This document shows, piece by piece, positions 5,593 to 8,555 of a stretch of DNA of 8,555 nt. The notes beneath the pieces are model-generated. The model worked only from the letters and a program-made list of their open reading frames with translations, was not told where the DNA came from and searched no databases. The DNA lies in NCBI GenBank assembly GCA_030526445.1, contig JAUNCV010000058.1, forward strand, positions 2,680 through 11,234, read 5' to 3'. The first letter of the stretch is position 1. Each line of letters starts with the position of its first letter. Position numbers and translations under genes: made by a program. This DNA comes from Bacteroidales bacterium (GTDB lineage Bacteria; Bacteroidota; Bacteroidia; Bacteroidales; UBA3663).

Positions 5593-7188
5593 TCACTTGA
5601 GTTTAATTTTAACAGTCTTGCGCGTTGGCGCACTCTCGTTGTTGCAAGGGTCGATGGCGGTGACTACATAGGTATACTTGCCCGATGCAGAAATAGAGGC
5701 ATCTGTATAAAATAGTTCGCGTGTACGCGCGAGAAGATGTTCGCACGAACGTTCCACATCAATCTTTTCGCCTTTTCGATAACGATAGATGCAATAGTAC
5801 TGCGGCAACTGAAGCGGATCATTCGTCTTGGGCTGTTCCCAGACAAGCTGCAAACCCTGTTCTGTTTTCTTAAACTTAAGATTATCAATGGCCTCGGGAG
5901 CCTTCTTGTCGATGTGCACAAAGGCAGGAGGCAGGACTATGCGCTTGGCAAAGACTGTGTCGCGCAAATAGTGTCGCACTCGATACTGGTCTTCGTCAAC
6001 CTGATAGCCATACCAATAGCAGTTGCCCAAAACATTGGATTGTGCCGAAGCTAAGGCATGTTTCTGGGCGAAATGACGATGCTTGGTGCGCAAATCGCAT
6101 TTAGCTTTGCGCTTGGCATCAGTCTCATCGAGCGAACGTTCGATGCTCTGACCTATATACAGATGACACTGGGCAGGTATGTGCTGGCTCCACCAGCCTA
6201 CAAGTGTGGCATAATCGGCTGCCGAATGACCAATCTCCCAATAGAGCTGGGGAATGATATAGTCAATCCAACCCTGTTCGGCCCACAGAAGCACGTCGGC
6301 ATAAAGGTCATCATAGCACTGGGTGCCATTGGTGGCCGAACCCTCAGCCCAACTCTTCTGATTGCGATAGATGCCAAAGGGACTGACTCCAAATCGAACC
6401 CAAGGCTTGAGGGAGCGAATATCGTCGTGCAGGGAGCGAATAAGGATGTTTACACTCTGACGACGAAAGTTGTCCCAGTCTTCAGGCTTATTGCAATCGA
6501 GCTTCATCTGTGGTGCATAAGCTTCGAAGGTGGCACGGTCGCCAAAGGTTTGTCCTTTTACAGGATAGGGATAGAAATAGTCGTCAATATGCAGGGCATC
6601 AATATCATAGCGCGAAACGATATCTTTTACAACGCTACGCACATATGCGCGACATTCGGGCATACCAGGATTGAGATAGAGCTTACCATCGTAACGCACA
6701 AACCAGTTGGGGTGCTGATAGTAGAGATGCCCCTGTGGCAAAACCTGATTTTTGCTGGCACTCATGCGGTAAGGATTAATCCAAGCATGAAACTCCATGT
6801 GGTGCTGGTGGCAAAGGTCAATCATGTGTTGCATCGGATCCCAAGCAGGCACAGGGGCTTGTCCCTGTTTGCCAGTAAGGAATCGGCTCCAGGGTTCGAG
6901 CTCTGACTTGTAAAAAGCATCGCCTTCAGGACGCACCTGAAAAAGAACGGCATTGAAGCCAGTAGCCGCCAAGCTATCGACCAAACGAGTGAGATAAGCC
7001 TGTGCCTCTGCAGGCTGCATGCGCATATAACGCTCCTGAAAAGCTGTTTGTAACCAGACACCGCGAAACTCGCGCTTGGCACGCGTCTCTACCGGTGCTT
7101 TGCTCTTGCGCTTAGCCTCAGCGGGCTGAATAGCTACAGCCAGCATGAGCACGGTGAACAAAAAGAGGAATATATTTTTTTTTGACAT
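5593..7188 (-). CDS. Secreted GHL10 (DUF187/DigH-like) glycoside hydrolase with C-terminal FN3-like domain
   Basis: This 531-residue protein begins with a signal peptide (residues 1-25, cut after AEA; no lipobox Cys). The GHL10 TIM-barrel domain covers about 38-400: REFRGVWLQT (39-48), NAVLFQVRPEGDAFY (79-93), EFHAWINPYR (132-141), LYLNPGMPE (170-178), DALHIDDYFYPYP (197-209), VRFGVSPFGIYRN (264-276) and IDYIIPQLYWE (308-318). D202/D203 and E318 are candidate catalytic acids by conservation. A fibronectin-III-like domain occupies about 430-530. E. coli DigH (YddW), of this family, cleaves denuded peptidoglycan glycan strands; a similar periplasmic or surface role is plausible here, though Bacteroidetes paralogues may act on other polysaccharides. 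It heads a tightly packed set with the kinase and DUF486 genes. No consensus promoter was found before ATG 7188, so it may be read through from the ABC-F gene. Confidence 0.87.
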   Translation of the reverse strand: MSKKNIFLFLFTVLMLAVAIQPAEAKRKSKAPVETRAKREFRGVWLQTAFQERYMRMQPAEAQAYLTRLVDSLAATGFNAVLFQVRPEGDAFYKSELEPWSRFLTGKQGQAPVPAWDPMQHMIDLCHQHHMEFHAWINPYRMSASKNQVLPQGHLYYQHPNWFVRYDGKLYLNPGMPECRAYVRSVVKDIVSRYDIDALHIDDYFYPYPVKGQTFGDRATFEAYAPQMKLDCNKPEDWDNFRRQSVNILIRSLHDDIRSLKPWVRFGVSPFGIYRNQKSWAEGSATNGTQCYDDLYADVLLWAEQGWIDYIIPQLYWEIGHSAADYATLVGWWSQHIPAQCHLYIGQSIERSLDETDAKRKAKCDLRTKHRHFAQKHALASAQSNVLGNCYWYGYQVDEDQYRVRHYLRDTVFAKRIVLPPAFVHIDKKAPEAIDNLKFKKTEQGLQLVWEQPKTNDPLQLPQYYCIYRYRKGEKIDVERSCEHLLARTRELFYTDASISASGKYTYVVTAIDPCNNESAPTRKTVKIKLK

Positions 7189-7204
7189 TTTATCTACAAA
7201 AATG

Positions 7205-7232
7205 AAAAATGAAAAGTCTCACTTTGGTGAGA
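7205..7232 (-). terminator. Weak hairpin between ABC-F gene and hydrolase gene
   Basis: TCTCAC (7217-7222) pairs with GTGAGA (7227-7232) around TTTG. Leftward follow CTTTTC and ATTTTTC, a broken T-rich tail. The stem has only 6 bp and starts directly next to the ABC-F stop codon. It may give partial termination and lower expression of the downstream genes rather than a full stop. Confidence 0.35.
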
Positions 7233-7233
7233 A

Positions 7234-8555
7234 TTATGGATTCTGTTTTTCTGAAAGTTCAAGCCAACGCATCTCTTTTTCATCAATGAGATCGATGATT
7301 TCTTGCATGCGCTGTCCTTTCTCAACAATTTCGGGTCCGGAGAGTGTTCCACTCGACATAAGGGCTTCAAGCTCAGCTTTTTCAGCTTCAAGCGCTGGCA
7401 GCTCTTGTTCGAGGGCTGCAAACTCCTGCTTCTCTTTGAACGAAAGCTTGGGCGCCTTTTCGGTGCGAGGTTTTACGCGGGTATCGGCAGACACAGTGCC
7501 TGCTGCAACCGCTAGCTTTGGATTCTTTTTCTCCTCCTCTTCCTGCTGTTTGAGAAGAGAATATTCTCGCCAATCGGTATAGTTGCCCGGATAATCCTGC
7601 AACTTGCCCTGACCATGGAAGACAAGCAGATGATCCACCACCTTGTCCATAAAATAGCGATCGTGACTCACCACAATGACGCAACCGCCAAAGTTCTGAA
7701 GGAACTCTTCGAGCACATTGAGAGTTACGATGTCAAGATCGTTGGTAGGCTCGTCGAGAATGAGGAAGTTGGGCGAACGCATAAGAATGGTGCAGAGATA
7801 GAGTCGACGCTTCTCGCCACCGCTCAGTTTATACACATAACTATACTGCTTTTCGGGCGAAAAGAGGAAGTTCTGCAAGAACTGAGAGGCAGTGAGTTTG
7901 GTGCCATCAGAGAGCATGACATAATCGGCTATATCGCGCACAATATCAATTACTTTCTTTTGTTCATCGAATTGTAATCCCTCTTGGCTGTAGTAACCAA
8001 AACGCACAGTTTCGCCCACATCAATAGTGCCCGAATCGGGCTGAATCAATCCCTGCAGCAGTTTAAGATAGGTGCTCTTGCCCGTGCCGTTGTGTCCCAC
8101 AATGCCCATCTTTTCATAGCGGGCAAAGGTGTAGTTATAGTCTTTGAGTATAACCTTTTCAGCCATAGCGTGACCATCCTTATCGGTAGTAAAACTCTTG
8201 CTAACGTGGTGAGCCTCGAAGATTTTGTTACCAATGTAGCTACTCTTCATCTGCAGGCGCATTTCTTGCTGTTCATGGCGACGCTTGGCGCGCTCTTCGA
8301 GTTCATAGAATGCCTCGATGCGACTGCGGCTCTTATGAGCACGAGCCTGTGGCTGACGACGCATCCAGTCAAGTTCCGTACGCAAAAGGTTGTTGGCACG
8401 ATCCACATTAGCATTCTGAACAGTAATGCGCTCCTGACGCTTCTCAAGATAATAGGCATAATTGCCTTTGTAGGTGTAGAGTGTCTTGTCGGCCAGCTCA
8501 ACGATGCGGTTGCACACATGATCAAGGAAATAGCGGTCGTGGGTCTCCATAAGCA
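7234..8555 (-). CDS. uup: ABC-F family ATPase, Uup-like, C-terminal part (5' end outside window)
   Basis: About 440 residues are visible; the Met at 8550 is internal because it lies in the H-loop of the first ATPase domain (METHDRYFLDHV). Numbering from that Met, an arm/linker rich in charged residues runs about 35-105. The second ATPase domain follows with Walker A GHNGTGKST (152-160), signature KLSGGEKRR (241-249), Walker B FLILDEPTNDLD (262-273) and H-loop SHDRYF (295-300). A charged linker leads to a C-terminal coiled coil (about 368-436), the extra domain typical of Uup. There are no membrane segments, as expected for ABC-F, whose members act on ribosomes; Uup has also been linked to DNA transposon excision. 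The coiled-coil tail argues for Uup over EttA. It is the first gene of the leftward series. The symbol is likely but depends on the missing N-terminus. Confidence 0.85.
   Translation of the reverse strand, partial: LMETHDRYFLDHVCNRIVELADKTLYTYKGNYAYYLEKRQERITVQNANVDRANNLLRTELDWMRRQPQARAHKSRSRIEAFYELEERAKRRHEQQEMRLQMKSSYIGNKIFEAHHVSKSFTTDKDGHAMAEKVILKDYNYTFARYEKMGIVGHNGTGKSTYLKLLQGLIQPDSGTIDVGETVRFGYYSQEGLQFDEQKKVIDIVRDIADYVMLSDGTKLTASQFLQNFLFSPEKQYSYVYKLSGGEKRRLYLCTILMRSPNFLILDEPTNDLDIVTLNVLEEFLQNFGGCVIVVSHDRYFMDKVVDHLLVFHGQGKLQDYPGNYTDWREYSLLKQQEEEEKKNPKLAVAAGTVSADTRVKPRTEKAPKLSFKEKQEFAALEQELPALEAEKAELEALMSSGTLSGPEIVEKGQRMQEIIDLIDEKEMRWLELSEKQNP

Noticed and set aside
5592..5633. 14-codon N-terminal extension of the kinase
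   Set aside because: It overlaps the hydrolase 3' end, and the conserved family start MNILIADSG begins at 5591.
6058..6906. 282-codon open frame on the plus strand
   Set aside because: It is antisense to the GHL10 catalytic domain, shows no family motifs and has no promoter.
7189..7233. Promoter for the hydrolase operon
   Set aside because: CATTTTTG on the minus strand is one base off the -7 consensus, but no TTTG lies about 20 bases upstream, so support is too weak.

Overview
The window looks like chromosomal DNA from a member of the Bacteroidales, probably a Prevotella-like lineage. Three things support this. Two textbook Bacteroidetes promoters (TTTG, 20 bases, TACCTTTG) sit on the minus strand. 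No start codon I inspected has a Shine-Dalgarno sequence. The protein set is typical: a GT2 glycosyltransferase with C-terminal membrane helices, a secreted CotH-family protein, a GHL10 hydrolase and an ABC-F ATPase. The 28 coding lines I counted by hand average about 50% G+C. The genus is inference.

Left block, plus strand (1-2902): the C-terminal part of a membrane GT2 glycosyltransferase, then 19 bases later a 790-residue secreted protein with a lamin-tail-like domain, a chitobiase-C-like domain and a CotH kinase-like domain.

Centre (2903-3309): a 407-base, AT-rich gap with no protein gene, towards which the genes on both sides point. It is the most interesting part of the window. Seven DnaA-box-like 9-mers (three exact TTATCAACA copies plus variants) lie within 115 bases, one of them in the loop of a 16-bp inverted repeat, and an AT-rich tract follows. 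This resembles a chromosomal origin (oriC) or another DnaA-binding locus. Next to it is a compact minus-strand unit, promoter to terminator, predicted to make an RNA of about 70 nt with no protein gene behind it; the layout recalls the Bacteroidales-1 RNA class. Intrinsic terminators for both converging blocks fill the rest. Top-strand G/C bias changes sign across this gap in the direction expected at an origin, but gene orientation changes at the same place, so that evidence is confounded.

Right block, minus strand (8555-3310, read leftwards): a Uup-like ABC-F ATPase (5' end outside the window), a secreted GHL10/DigH-like glycoside hydrolase, a BadF/GlcNAc-kinase-family sugar kinase, a small DUF486 membrane protein, a terminator, and a ketopantoate reductase with its own promoter. 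Hydrolase, kinase and DUF486 genes are 1 and 3 bases apart, so they are almost certainly co-translated. A reasonable hypothesis is salvage of amino sugars from peptidoglycan or other glycans: the hydrolase cuts glycan outside the cytoplasm, the kinase traps the sugar inside, and the membrane protein may help transport.
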